Source of the DNA: Candidatus Thorarchaeota archaeon
GTDB taxonomy: Archaea; Asgardarchaeota; Thorarchaeia; Thorarchaeales; Thorarchaeaceae
Length of the DNA: 38,800 nt
Assembly: GCA_020348985.1 (NCBI GenBank)
Contig: CP070761.1
Coordinates: 2,245,050-2,283,849 of the forward strand
Direction of reading: 5' to 3'
Numbering within the stretch: the first letter of the stretch is position 1; every line of letters begins with the position of its first letter. Shown here in pieces: positions 1 through 6,987 of the stretch. The position numbers and the translations under genes are program-made. A model generated the notes under the pieces. That model saw only the letters and a program-made list of their open reading frames with translations. It was not told where the DNA came from and did not search any database.

Positions 1-833
1 GGGAAGAACGTGTCTGTGGATTGTCGGTCAGCAAGAAGATTTAGCTCCTCGGTCAGACCCCTCTTTTGGACCTCAAGAAACGCACCTGTTGCTTCTTCCA
101 AAGACTTGAATCCGAAGTCGCCGTACACAGTATGCCTTGCCTTGGGGTATATCTTCAGTGTTACCTTGGTCTTTACACCGAGTGAGCCATGATCACCAAG
201 GAAGATTCCCGTAATGTCGTTGAAGTTTGAATATCGAGCGAATAGCTGTGCTTCTTTATTCCATCCCGTACCTGTCCTAATTACCTCGCCGTCTGGCAAA
301 ACTACCTCTAACGAAACAACCGCCTCAGTCGAAGGGCCAAACTTGGTTGCAGCATACCCGATGCTGTTGATACTCACCGAACCTCCAACAGTACCTACAT
401 TGCCGCCATATGGGCCCCGGAATCCAAGTTTGTAGCCCCGGTCGTCCAGTCTATGAATTAGCTCGGCCCAACGTAGCCCTGCCTCAACTGTGACGGTCAT
501 GACATCTTCGTTGATTTTAACAATACTATCCATCTTCGTCATGTCAAGCATAACCGAGTCCTTTGCTCTAGGCAAGCAAGCGCCGCAGATTCCGTTCCTG
601 CCTCCTGCGGGAACAAGGGGTGTCTTTGTCGTTGAGCAAAGCCGTACAATCTCCTGAACCTCCTCAACTGTCTCGGGCATAACAACTATACCCGGTCTTT
701 CGGCTGTCAAATGACACGCATCCTGTCGATATGACGAGATTATCACAGGACTGTCATTCACTCTTGATTCATCTGCTATCTCCACTAACTGCTGGAAGAG
801 CTTGTGGTTGGCAGAAGGTTTGATGCTTGACAT
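1..833 (-). CDS. FAD-binding (PCMH/VAO-type) oxidoreductase, C-terminus cut by window edge
   Basis: Translating the minus strand from the ATG at 833 gives an open frame of 277 codons that runs off the left edge. It reads as the FAD_binding_4 domain of the glycolate oxidase / D-lactate dehydrogenase / alkyl-DHAP synthase superfamily. Visible marks are PLVPAGGRNG, a TVEAGLRWAEL stretch, GGNVGTVGGSVSINSIGYAA with the flavin pyrophosphate-binding glycines, and GDHGSLGVKTKVTLKIYP near the end of the domain. These enzymes oxidise 2-hydroxyacids or related substrates with FAD; the substrate-defining C-terminal half is missing, so the substrate is unknown. The gene is divergent from the alg14-like gene at 942. 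A TATA-like element on the minus strand at about 864-873 lies about 31-35 bases from the ATG, which suggests a leaderless or near-leaderless transcript. Confidence 0.87.
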   Translation of the reverse strand, partial: MSSIKPSANHKLFQQLVEIADESRVNDSPVIISSYRQDACHLTAERPGIVVMPETVEEVQEIVRLCSTTKTPLVPAGGRNGICGACLPRAKDSVMLDMTKMDSIVKINEDVMTVTVEAGLRWAELIHRLDDRGYKLGFRGPYGGNVGTVGGSVSINSIGYAATKFGPSTEAVVSLEVVLPDGEVIRTGTGWNKEAQLFARYSNFNDITGIFLGDHGSLGVKTKVTLKIYPKARHTVYGDFGFKSLEEATGAFLEVQKRGLTEELNLLADRQSTDTFF

Positions 834-863
834 TGCTCATCCCATTCTCGGTTCCAGTCTGCC

Positions 864-873
864 GACTATAAGT
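864..873 (-). promoter_or_regulatory. TATA-like element for the FAD oxidase gene
   Basis: On the minus strand the bases read ACTTATAGTC, centred about 35 bases before the ATG at 833. That spacing suits an archaeal TATA box with a very short leader. There is no transcript evidence. Confidence 0.4.
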
Positions 874-941
874 AGTCAACGCCCCAAGGTGAAGAGAACC
901 CTTTATGTAATCTGCCAGATGAGGTTGGTACGTGTGTCAGG

Positions 942-1424
942 TTGAACAAGATTGCTGTCGTATTGGGTCGAGGAGGTCACACTGCACAAACCTTTGCACT
1001 TGTTGATCTTCTGGGAGACCGCTTTGACTACATGTATCTAATTGGTATTCTTGACCCCTTGACACGAAAGAAGGTGCGAATTCCTGGACGCGTTATGCCA
1101 GTAATCCCACCAAGACTCTTGCCACAGGACTCTCGATTGATGTCAGCCATCAGAACTGCTGGAACACTTCTGCTCGCACTCCTCTACTTCGTTATGACTA
1201 GACCAAAGGCAGTGATTAGTTGTGGAACGGGTCTCACAGTTCCCATATTCTATGCTGCAAAGATACTGAGGATTCGCACAGTCTTCATAGAGAGCATGTC
1301 TCGTGTTGAGAGCCTATCCAAGACAGGACGAATTCTTCTGGGCAAGACAGACCTATTCTTCGTTCAATGGAAATCATTGGCCGAAAAGGTTCCAATGGCT
1401 GAGTACGGAGGACAGCTACTATGA
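942..1424 (+). CDS. Alg14/PssD-like glycosyltransferase membrane-anchoring subunit
   Basis: This 160-residue protein matches the Alg14/EpsE/PssD family. In eukaryotes Alg14 is the membrane-bound acceptor-binding half of the UDP-GlcNAc transferase that adds the second GlcNAc to the dolichol-linked oligosaccharide. Family marks are the N-terminal VVLGRGGHTAQ loop, a hydrophobic segment around residues 69-87 (TAGTLLLALLYFVMT), VISCGTG followed by VPIFYAAKILRIRTVFIES, and the final FVQWKSLAEKVP. The usual Alg14 glycine-rich start GxGGH is present. The only in-frame start is TTG at 942, behind a TATA-like TTTATGTA at about 902-909. The stop overlaps the start of the alg13-like gene by four bases (ATGA), so the two are surely co-translated. 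The sugar and acceptor are not given by the sequence; an exopolysaccharide role is the alternative. Confidence 0.85.
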   Translation: MNKIAVVLGRGGHTAQTFALVDLLGDRFDYMYLIGILDPLTRKKVRIPGRVMPVIPPRLLPQDSRLMSAIRTAGTLLLALLYFVMTRPKAVISCGTGLTVPIFYAAKILRIRTVFIESMSRVESLSKTGRILLGKTDLFFVQWKSLAEKVPMAEYGGQLL

Positions 1425-1873
1425 TCTTCGTTACAGTTGGGACCGCACACTACAACCCCCTTATAGAAGAAATAGACCGTCTTGTGGGCTCGGGTGAGCT
1501 AGCGGATGCAGTAGTGGCCCAGATTGGCAGAGGAAGGTATGAGCCTGTAAACATTCCATTCTTCAGATTCATGAAGTCTCTGAGCCATGCCTACGATAAG
1601 GCAGAAATCATTGTTAGTACGGGCGGAGCTGGGACTACTCTTGAGTGTGTCACTCGGGGTCTCCGACTTGTTGTTGTCGAGAATACTACATTGATGGAAG
1701 GCCACCAAGCACAGCTCATCGGGGAAATGTCGCGAAGAGGTCACCTGATCTGGTGCGAGAATGTGGGTGACTTGCGCAAGTGTATTGAGATAGCTCGAGT
1801 CAAAGAGTTCTCACCATACGTTTCAGACAAACCACTTATGCACGAGATGATTTTCGATTTGCTAAAGGGCTAG
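1421..1873 (+). CDS. Alg13/PssE-like glycosyltransferase catalytic subunit
   Basis: This 150-residue protein is the partner of the preceding Alg14-like subunit and corresponds to the C-terminal, UDP-sugar-binding half of a GT28/GT1-type transferase. It begins MIFVTVGTAHYNPLI, the Alg13 start in which VTVGT is the family hallmark. It contains IIVSTGGAGTTLECVTRGLR, the GGAGT nucleotide-sugar-binding loop, and the VVENTTLMEGHQAQLI segment that corresponds to the usual (N/E)xxLxxxHQ motif. Length is close to the family norm. Eukaryotic Alg13-Alg14 forms a split enzyme on the cytoplasmic face of the ER; here the split arrangement is kept and the genes overlap by four bases. Inference: it acts on a lipid-linked glycan at the cytoplasmic membrane. 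Confidence 0.87.
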   Translation: MIFVTVGTAHYNPLIEEIDRLVGSGELADAVVAQIGRGRYEPVNIPFFRFMKSLSHAYDKAEIIVSTGGAGTTLECVTRGLRLVVVENTTLMEGHQAQLIGEMSRRGHLIWCENVGDLRKCIEIARVKEFSPYVSDKPLMHEMIFDLLKG

Positions 1874-1887
1874 TTCTCTAACGTTTT

Positions 1888-1916
1888 GGAAACAGGGTTT
1901 CCATTTGGCGCCAAAT
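1888..1916. repeat. Two adjacent palindromes after the alg13-like gene
   Basis: GGAAAC-AGG-GTTTCC occupies 1888-1902, followed directly by the perfect 14-base palindrome ATTTGGCGCCAAAT at 1903-1916. They start 15 bases after the alg13-like stop. The first could form a six-pair hairpin in RNA. The second is a loopless palindrome and suits a dimeric DNA-binding protein better than a terminator. Function is unknown. Confidence 0.6.
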
Positions 1917-2097
1917 AGAGCTGGCGTGAAGATGAAGATTCAGCGAGGACTGAATGACTTCATACCCTCGTTGGTATGTGGATATTTCTCTGGGTATTAC
2001 GTAGCTATTGTCTGGATTTGATGTCTGATTTAAATGGGCAAAACACATATCTCCACTGGAAGTTAAGGTCAGTAACGACCGCTTTGCGAGTTGAAAC

Positions 2098-2856
2098 ATG
2101 TTGAGCAAGAGTAAGAAGTCCACACAAAAAGCCAAACCCAAACTAATCCGCCCTCGTGGAATTGGCCTCTCTGTCAAGTTGTTCAAGCATGAGGGGTTGA
2201 ATCTTTCCGCAAGTCAGCTGGCTTCGCTCTTCAAGAAAGCCCCCTATGCCCCCGCGAAGAAGAGCGACATTGCATCAGGATTCTCAAAGGCGAAAGCTGT
2301 GGGGAAGACAGTAACTGCAGATTTTACGGCGGGATTCCGTGTACCGGTCCTTGCGTTTGGTGAGGATGTTCCGGTTCATTACATCAGTGTTGACCGAGGA
2401 TCAGTAGTAGTGAAACTGGACAAAGGCACTGCAGAAGTCCGGGGATCTGGTCGCATTGCAAGTAGATTCCGCAGATGGGTTCAGAAAGAGACCAGAGCGA
2501 AGATGCAGCCCCTAAACCTAAATGGAGGAACAAGGAAGGTATATGATACTGCTTCCGATATAGCGACAGTGCTCTTGGCAGGACTTGAAGGTACGACATC
2601 TGATCTCAGCGGTGTCGAGTTTAGAGGTTCGGGAATACAGACTGCTGATGAAATAGCGCTTTACACGAGGAAATACAAAGGTGAGATTGTTCGCTTCCGA
2701 GGGACTTTCCCGTATCCCAGCGGACAACAACTGACGACGAGTGTCAACGCACTTACTGGCTCCATCTTCATCTACAAGTGGGGCGAAGGCATTTACGAGA
2801 AGGACTTGAACTGGATAGTCTCGTTGCTGGAAGACGCAGCGCTCAGTGCGATGTAG
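2098..2856 (+). CDS. Hypothetical basic protein
   Basis: I do not recognise this 252-residue protein. The first 20 residues are very basic (MLSKSKKSTQKAKPK). The next part contains ASQLASLFKKAPYAPAKKSDIASGFSKAKAVGKTV, which looks helical. From about residue 80 it becomes a beta-rich domain (GFRVPVLAFGEDVPVHYISVDRGSVVVKL), and the last third (residues ~150-245) holds alternating helices and strands with GSIFIYKWGEGIYEKDLNWIVSLLEDA. There is no signal peptide or membrane segment. The basic N-terminus suggests contact with nucleic acid or acidic membrane lipid, which is inference only. The ATG at 2098 follows a TTTAAAT element at about 2028-2034 and a 60-base leader. It is followed by a hairpin and stands alone between unrelated genes. 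Codon use resembles its neighbours, so it is very likely a real gene. Confidence 0.75.
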   Translation: MLSKSKKSTQKAKPKLIRPRGIGLSVKLFKHEGLNLSASQLASLFKKAPYAPAKKSDIASGFSKAKAVGKTVTADFTAGFRVPVLAFGEDVPVHYISVDRGSVVVKLDKGTAEVRGSGRIASRFRRWVQKETRAKMQPLNLNGGTRKVYDTASDIATVLLAGLEGTTSDLSGVEFRGSGIQTADEIALYTRKYKGEIVRFRGTFPYPSGQQLTTSVNALTGSIFIYKWGEGIYEKDLNWIVSLLEDAALSAM

Positions 2857-2865
2857 GAGAGAGAA

Positions 2866-2883
2866 AGGGCCGACAGTGGCCCT
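2866..2883. terminator. Hairpin between convergent genes
   Basis: AGGGCC-GACAGT-GGCCCT makes a perfect six-pair stem with a six-base loop, ten bases after the stop of the gene ending at 2856. It is followed on the plus strand by a pyrimidine-rich tract (cttccctcttgctttcg). It lies between two convergent genes and could serve either one. Archaeal termination depends mainly on T tracts, so the hairpin is suggestive only. Confidence 0.4.
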
Positions 2884-2936
2884 CTTCCCTCTTGCTTTCG
2901 CCATGAGTGAAATCAGCTGCTATCTTAGACCTATGC

Positions 2937-3218
2937 TCACTCTCTTTTCTTCCCGATGATCGTTCTGGTGTTTTCAACATACCATCTGTTTCTATCTCTA
3001 AACTTCGGCCAGAAGCTGAAGAATGACTCTGGATTCGGCGTCTCAATCAAGAGAAACCCATTCCACTCAGTACCCCATGCGTATGAGTAATCGCCAACCA
3101 GAGTGAGATCTTCTGGCCATTCCTGACTTGAGAATGTATCCCAAGTCTCCCGCGCTTTGTCTTTCTCTTCTTGTGTCAAGAGTCTGAGTCTGTAAAATAC
3201 ACAGAAGGCATAGGTCAT
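2937..3218 (-). CDS. Small DUF3303-like alpha/beta protein
   Basis: This 93-residue protein starts MTYAFCVFYRLRL and has the pattern strand, amphipathic helix (TQEEKDKARETWDTF), strand with DLTLVGDYSYAWGTEWNGF, LLIETPNPESFFSFWPKF, and a final strand. That order (a first beta strand, a helix, then G-fronted strands with an E-x(2)-x-P-E-x(2)-F helix) resembles the DUF3303 / dimeric alpha-beta barrel families. The frame is open further upstream, but those longer starts would overlap the divergent gene at 3291. The ATG at 3218 sits about 38 bases from the AT-rich TTTTTAATG element on the minus strand, the right distance for a TATA box, so I chose it. Function is unknown; dimeric ferredoxin-like folds of this kind are usually small-ligand or stress proteins. 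Confidence 0.65.
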   Translation of the reverse strand: MTYAFCVFYRLRLLTQEEKDKARETWDTFSSQEWPEDLTLVGDYSYAWGTEWNGFLLIETPNPESFFSFWPKFRDRNRWYVENTRTIIGKKRE

Positions 3219-3249
3219 GAGACTGTCCCCAAACACTACAGACTTGCGG

Positions 3250-3261
3250 TGCATTAAAAAG
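3250..3261. promoter_or_regulatory. Shared AT-rich core between divergent genes
   Basis: The tract gtgcattaaaaa is about 35-40 bases from both the minus-strand ATG at 3218 and the plus-strand ATG at 3291. Read either way it gives a TATA-like element, so one short tract may drive both divergent genes. Confidence 0.35.
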
Positions 3262-3290
3262 ATTGAGTCATGATTTTTCGTTGAGAGCAC

Positions 3291-4022
3291 ATGCTTGACG
3301 GCTCCGATGAGATTGTGGGTAGGGATATTCAGCATGGAAAGGTGGCCTACAGGTTCCAGTGGAACAAGTCGAATCACAAGCGCCTCGGGGCATCTGAAGG
3401 GGACTTGTCTTCACTCTGGGCACACCTCCTAGCGATTCGTGCTGGCAAGTTGCCAGAGGAGCCTTTCAGCAGTCCATTCTATACTCGAGCATCAGTGCTC
3501 AAATTCACCAAGATGGCGAATCATAGGAGAGTAGGTTTAAGGAATAAGCTGATGAAGAAAGGCAAAGTTCAGAGTATCATTGATCACGACCTTGTGTCGA
3601 AGCTTCGAGAATATCACCGAGCAAGGAATGACGATACGTACACTGCAGACCATGTAATCCTTCAAGACTTCCTGCTGCATGATCCTGCATCAATCGCGAT
3701 AGAGGTCCCTGTCTGGTCAGAAAGATTTGGGCTTTCTGGTCACGTGGATCTTGTTCGATTCGTTGACGACGAAATTCAGGTTTGTGACTACAAACCTGGG
3801 AAACTAGACAACACAAGTAAGAGGTTCCTTGACTCGATCCCCCAGGTCGCCGCATACGGAGAAATGATGACTCATCATCTCGCAGGTACTCTTAGGTCTG
3901 CAGACGAATCTGTGCTTCTTCCAAAAGTGACCTGTTGTATATTCGACACTCATTCTTGTTGGCAGTTTGGTGCCGATCTATTCATCACTCTTCAAGCATC
4001 AAACATCATAGAAGGGATCTAG
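3291..4022 (+). CDS. PD-(D/E)XK nuclease superfamily protein (RecB/Cas4-like)
   Basis: This 243-residue protein has a PD-(D/E)XK core in its second half. IAIEVPVW supplies Glu138, GHVDLVRFVDDEIQVCDYKPG supplies His151, Asp153, Asp166 and Lys168 (GHxD ... D-Y-K), and SIPQVAAYGEMM supplies Gln185 (QxxxY-type motif). This is the order seen in RecB, AddB and Cas4-like exonuclease domains. I see no Cys cluster of the Fe-S kind found in Cas4, and no helicase or CRISPR gene is nearby. The N-terminal 100 residues are helical and basic. Known members cut DNA ends or act in repair; a DNA-processing role is inferred. The ATG at 3291 gives a start outside the adjacent divergent gene. The 3' end overlaps the convergent transglutaminase gene by four bases. 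Confidence 0.78.
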   Translation: MLDGSDEIVGRDIQHGKVAYRFQWNKSNHKRLGASEGDLSSLWAHLLAIRAGKLPEEPFSSPFYTRASVLKFTKMANHRRVGLRNKLMKKGKVQSIIDHDLVSKLREYHRARNDDTYTADHVILQDFLLHDPASIAIEVPVWSERFGLSGHVDLVRFVDDEIQVCDYKPGKLDNTSKRFLDSIPQVAAYGEMMTHHLAGTLRSADESVLLPKVTCCIFDTHSCWQFGADLFITLQASNIIEGI

Positions 4023-4855
4023 TATTCGCCATTGCGGAGCACAGACATTTTCACTTCTTCTTCAATTGATACCGAATCCCCCCGCCGTGCCGCTCCGGAG
4101 CTATTCCACTTAAGCTGGATTGTTGGCCGTTCAGACACAAGCCCCTCTCGTATTCTCGAGAAGTAGTACTCATTCAAGGTGCCGTACGAGCCCAATGCAG
4201 GATCAACAGGGACCCAACCCAACCTTTGCAGATAGACCTCGCTCCAAGCATGAGGTTCTGGCTCCTCACTCCTGTAGAAGTGTCCCACTACTCTTCTAGC
4301 TGGGATTCCTACCGCCCTGTTAAGAGCAACAAAGAGGTCGGCGAATTCGTCGCAATCTCCCTCCTTGCTTCTCGCAGCATCAGCCGCCCCGCGTCGGTGG
4401 TCAAGATGTGTTCTCAACTTGACAGTATTCCGCACAATCTCGTAGGCCAATCTGGAGTACGATTCGTCGTTGTTGCTCCGTTCTGCAATGCTCTGTGATA
4501 TATCTTGGACGAGAGCGTCCTCGGTCTCCCAATAGGGGTGCATTCTGGTAAGAGTGCCGCGCATCCGCTTCATTTCAGACTCAGAAAGCGGCTGGGGCTC
4601 AATCAGCCAGTCTCTAGTTGTCGTGTCGATCCGGAGAACTACTGTAGGAGAGAAACTCTCGCCAGGGTTTAGCTTGGGCACTTTCATTACTGCGACCATA
4701 TTGTTCTCTGCTTTCTCAACAACTCTTGCTGGCGGAAATACATCAAAACTGGTTACGAATTGATTACCCATGTCTGTGAAGAGATGCCAAATCATCCTGC
4801 CATCTCTTATCTTGGTTCCACTGATGTTGTTGATCGTGGCTTGCATATCAATCAT
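4019..4855 (-). CDS. Transglutaminase-like (TGc) superfamily protein
   Basis: This protein of about 278 residues has a transglutaminase/protease-like core near its C-terminal half: SKEGDCDEFADLFVALNRAVGIPARRV with the catalytic Cys (residue ~168), PHAWSEVYL with the His (~202), and GWVPVDPALG with the Asp (~218). The order Cys-His-Asp and the spacing match the archaeal TGc family, which includes peptidases and amide-forming enzymes. The N-terminal 85 residues are a beta-rich domain with no signal peptide or membrane anchor, so it is probably cytoplasmic. A TTG lies three codons upstream of the chosen ATG (4855). A minus-strand TATA-like ACATAAATCT is at about 4908-4917. Substrate is unknown. 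It is divergent from the coiled-coil gene at 4976. Confidence 0.82.
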   Translation of the reverse strand: MIDMQATINNISGTKIRDGRMIWHLFTDMGNQFVTSFDVFPPARVVEKAENNMVAVMKVPKLNPGESFSPTVVLRIDTTTRDWLIEPQPLSESEMKRMRGTLTRMHPYWETEDALVQDISQSIAERSNNDESYSRLAYEIVRNTVKLRTHLDHRRGAADAARSKEGDCDEFADLFVALNRAVGIPARRVVGHFYRSEEPEPHAWSEVYLQRLGWVPVDPALGSYGTLNEYYFSRIREGLVSERPTIQLKWNSSGAARRGDSVSIEEEVKMSVLRNGEY

Positions 4856-4975
4856 TAAGCGCAATTTTGAACCCCAACATCAATTCAAGTTGGTGCCTTC
4901 TGCGAATAGATTTATGTGTTGTTAGCAGTTCTTCACCTCTATCTGCTAGTTCGGAACTACTTGTGAGGATTGCTC

Positions 4976-6421
4976 ATGCCAGATGACAAAGAACCCGGCG
5001 GCAAAAAGGGAGACGTAGTCGACGACATGCTGTCTGAACTTGGTGTCGACGAAGAGATGAAAGAAGAGCTAATTGCCTCAGGCCGACTCAAGAGCGATGC
5101 GGTTCGAGTTGAGTCCGCGGATGAGGTTCGGAGACGTATCGATATCGAGAAGAGCATGGAGCGTCTGAGAGACAGCTTGAACCTTGTTGAACGCAAGCTC
5201 ATGACTATAGACGAGACTACTGACAGGATTGAACGCGACCTGATCCCTGTTATTCTCTCGTTTCTTGTTGGTCTAAAAGGAAACCTCGTGAATATCCGTG
5301 ATACAATAGCAGCGAGGAGCAAGAGTAGGGCAAAAACTGCACTCCAATCGACCTACGTAGAATCGGAAGTCAAACCAATAATCGAAGAGGAGTTTGCAGG
5401 TATTGAGGCGTCATTGACATCTGGTATGTCCGAACCTGTTCTTGAGAAAGTAAGGGACATAACTGACGGACTCAAGGCTGCTCTCAAGGTGACAGTTGAG
5501 GAGCTGACGACACTCAAGGGGAGCGTTGATGATTTCACTCAACGTTCTTCTACTGAGGTCGAATTCCTGGCGAAGCAACTAGCTCTAAAACCCAAGGTCG
5601 AGACTCCCAAAGAGGTAGCTGAGGAGCTGAAGGCTATTCAACGAAAGGTGGAGGAACTTGAACGAGAACTTGGAATAGCGAATCAGAAACTGGAAACCAG
5701 AGAATCAAACATCAAAGGTCTGCAAGATGAGATTGCAAGGACAAAGGCCCAGAATGAAGAAATGGAATCAACAATCGCTGCTTTGCGAGGTACTCCAACT
5801 GATACGGCACAGGTTGCTGAGTTGAGGCAGAAGATAAAGGCTCTTGAAGCATCGAGAGAGCTTCTCGAAGAAAAGGTCAAGGAAGCGAATAAAGCCGAAG
5901 AGGAAATACGTAGTAGGGGCAGTCAACTTCGAGGAGAGATTGATCAGAAGGACATCCAAATAGGCGACCTTCGGGGGCGTATCAGACAACTCGAGGAGGA
6001 TATCTCCAAGACCGCAGACAAATTGGCAGAGGTGGAGGATTTGAGGGCGAGGCTACGCTCCTACGAAGCGGGTGATCAGGCGAGAGAGACCGCTAGGATC
6101 AAGGCTGAGCTTGAACGAGTCGGTGCCGCACATGAGCGGCTCACTAATGATCACACCGAAACCCTCGAGAGACTCAGGGTAGCCGAGAGTATGAGAGATG
6201 CGTATCTGGCAATCATGAAGATAAGCGACAAGACCAAAGCGTATCTGACGGTACAGGACCAAGGGTCCATGACAATTCGTGAACTCGCAAGATCTCTCGG
6301 AGTGTCCCCTGCGACTGTAACAACTTGGGCGGAAGACTATGAGCGACTAGGAATCGCCAAGATTATAGATGGGACGACGATAGTAGTTGACTTTGGGGAC
6401 AAAGAACCGAGCTCAGAATGA
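4976..6421 (+). CDS. Long coiled-coil protein with C-terminal winged helix
   Basis: This 481-residue acidic protein is mostly coiled coil. Residues ~1-35 are charged and contain LSELGVDEEMKEELIASG. A helical segment follows at ~50-170, then a long heptad-rich coiled coil from ~185 to ~420 (ELERELGIANQKLETRE, LEASRELLEEKVKEANK). The last 50 residues, TIRELARSLGVSPATVTTWAEDYERLGIAK, form a helix-turn-helix and wing like MarR/ArsR-type DNA-binding domains. The ATG at 4976 has GTGAGG at 4963-4968, seven bases upstream, so I prefer it to the TTG at 4970. The architecture suggests a dimeric DNA-bound tether or chromosome-organising factor; that is inference. The same plan, coiled coil then winged helix, recurs in a shorter protein at 13171-13842. 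It converges with the next gene three bases away. Confidence 0.75.
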   Translation: MPDDKEPGGKKGDVVDDMLSELGVDEEMKEELIASGRLKSDAVRVESADEVRRRIDIEKSMERLRDSLNLVERKLMTIDETTDRIERDLIPVILSFLVGLKGNLVNIRDTIAARSKSRAKTALQSTYVESEVKPIIEEEFAGIEASLTSGMSEPVLEKVRDITDGLKAALKVTVEELTTLKGSVDDFTQRSSTEVEFLAKQLALKPKVETPKEVAEELKAIQRKVEELERELGIANQKLETRESNIKGLQDEIARTKAQNEEMESTIAALRGTPTDTAQVAELRQKIKALEASRELLEEKVKEANKAEEEIRSRGSQLRGEIDQKDIQIGDLRGRIRQLEEDISKTADKLAEVEDLRARLRSYEAGDQARETARIKAELERVGAAHERLTNDHTETLERLRVAESMRDAYLAIMKISDKTKAYLTVQDQGSMTIRELARSLGVSPATVTTWAEDYERLGIAKIIDGTTIVVDFGDKEPSSE

Positions 6422-6424
6422 TAC

Positions 6425-6868
6425 TCAGGCTGGTCTCACTCGTCTTATGAACTTCATAGTCTCAATGAGTCCGCTGATTTTCACTGCACTATCATAGAGC
6501 TCCTCCACCTTGGATGTGCTACGACTGCTTCCTTCCAAGTACTCTCGCACGGCGGGCCTCAACACACTGTCTAGGAAGACTCCACGCAAACTCGACAAGG
6601 ATGCCAGAAAGTGGGAGTCTAGTTGTCCAGCTTCAAGTGCACTCAACACTTCTGCATATTCCTCTCGACATGAACCGTCCTTTACTTGCTCGACGCTCTT
6701 GCTGCTCAGGAACTGCCGAACAAGATCCCTGTACTCGTCAGTGGCTCGCGCTGGGTCTGACACTGCGAGATACTTCGTCTCAGAACAGCGATTGAGAAAC
6801 GGTCTGTTCCTTTCAGATATCTTTTCTAGCAGCCCACCTACAGACTTCATGTCACGACCTTTAGTCAT
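6425..6868 (-). CDS. Small helical hypothetical protein
   Basis: I do not recognise this 147-residue protein. It is predicted to be all helical, with LLEKISERNRPFLNRC, a central DEYRDLVRQFLSSKSVEQV, and EELYDSAVKISGLIETMKFIRR at the end. There is no membrane segment and no clear motif. The frame stays open to 7138, but that part would overlap the radical SAM gene and is low-complexity. The ATG at 6868 is about 35 bases from the minus-strand TATA-like CTTTAAAAGC at about 6899-6908, which supports this start. It is divergent from the gene at 6988 and converges with the coiled-coil gene at a three-base junction. Confidence 0.6.
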   Translation of the reverse strand: MTKGRDMKSVGGLLEKISERNRPFLNRCSETKYLAVSDPARATDEYRDLVRQFLSSKSVEQVKDGSCREEYAEVLSALEAGQLDSHFLASLSSLRGVFLDSVLRPAVREYLEGSSRSTSKVEELYDSAVKISGLIETMKFIRRVRPA

Positions 6869-6987
6869 GGAGCATGACCACGACTCATTTGCAATCTTCG
6901 CTTTTAAAGAGCTACAGCCACTCGAAACGAATCCATTTCTGCTCTTGATGATAACAGCTAACTGTATCAGACCGCAAGAGGAATAAG

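Noticed and set aside
3291..4022. Cas4 and a CRISPR locus
   Set aside because: There is no Fe-S Cys cluster, no other cas gene and no repeat array in the window.
6510..6986. Plus-strand frame of 158 codons
   Set aside because: Antisense to the helical protein at 6425-6868, which has a better promoter position and amphipathic helices; the plus frame looks random.
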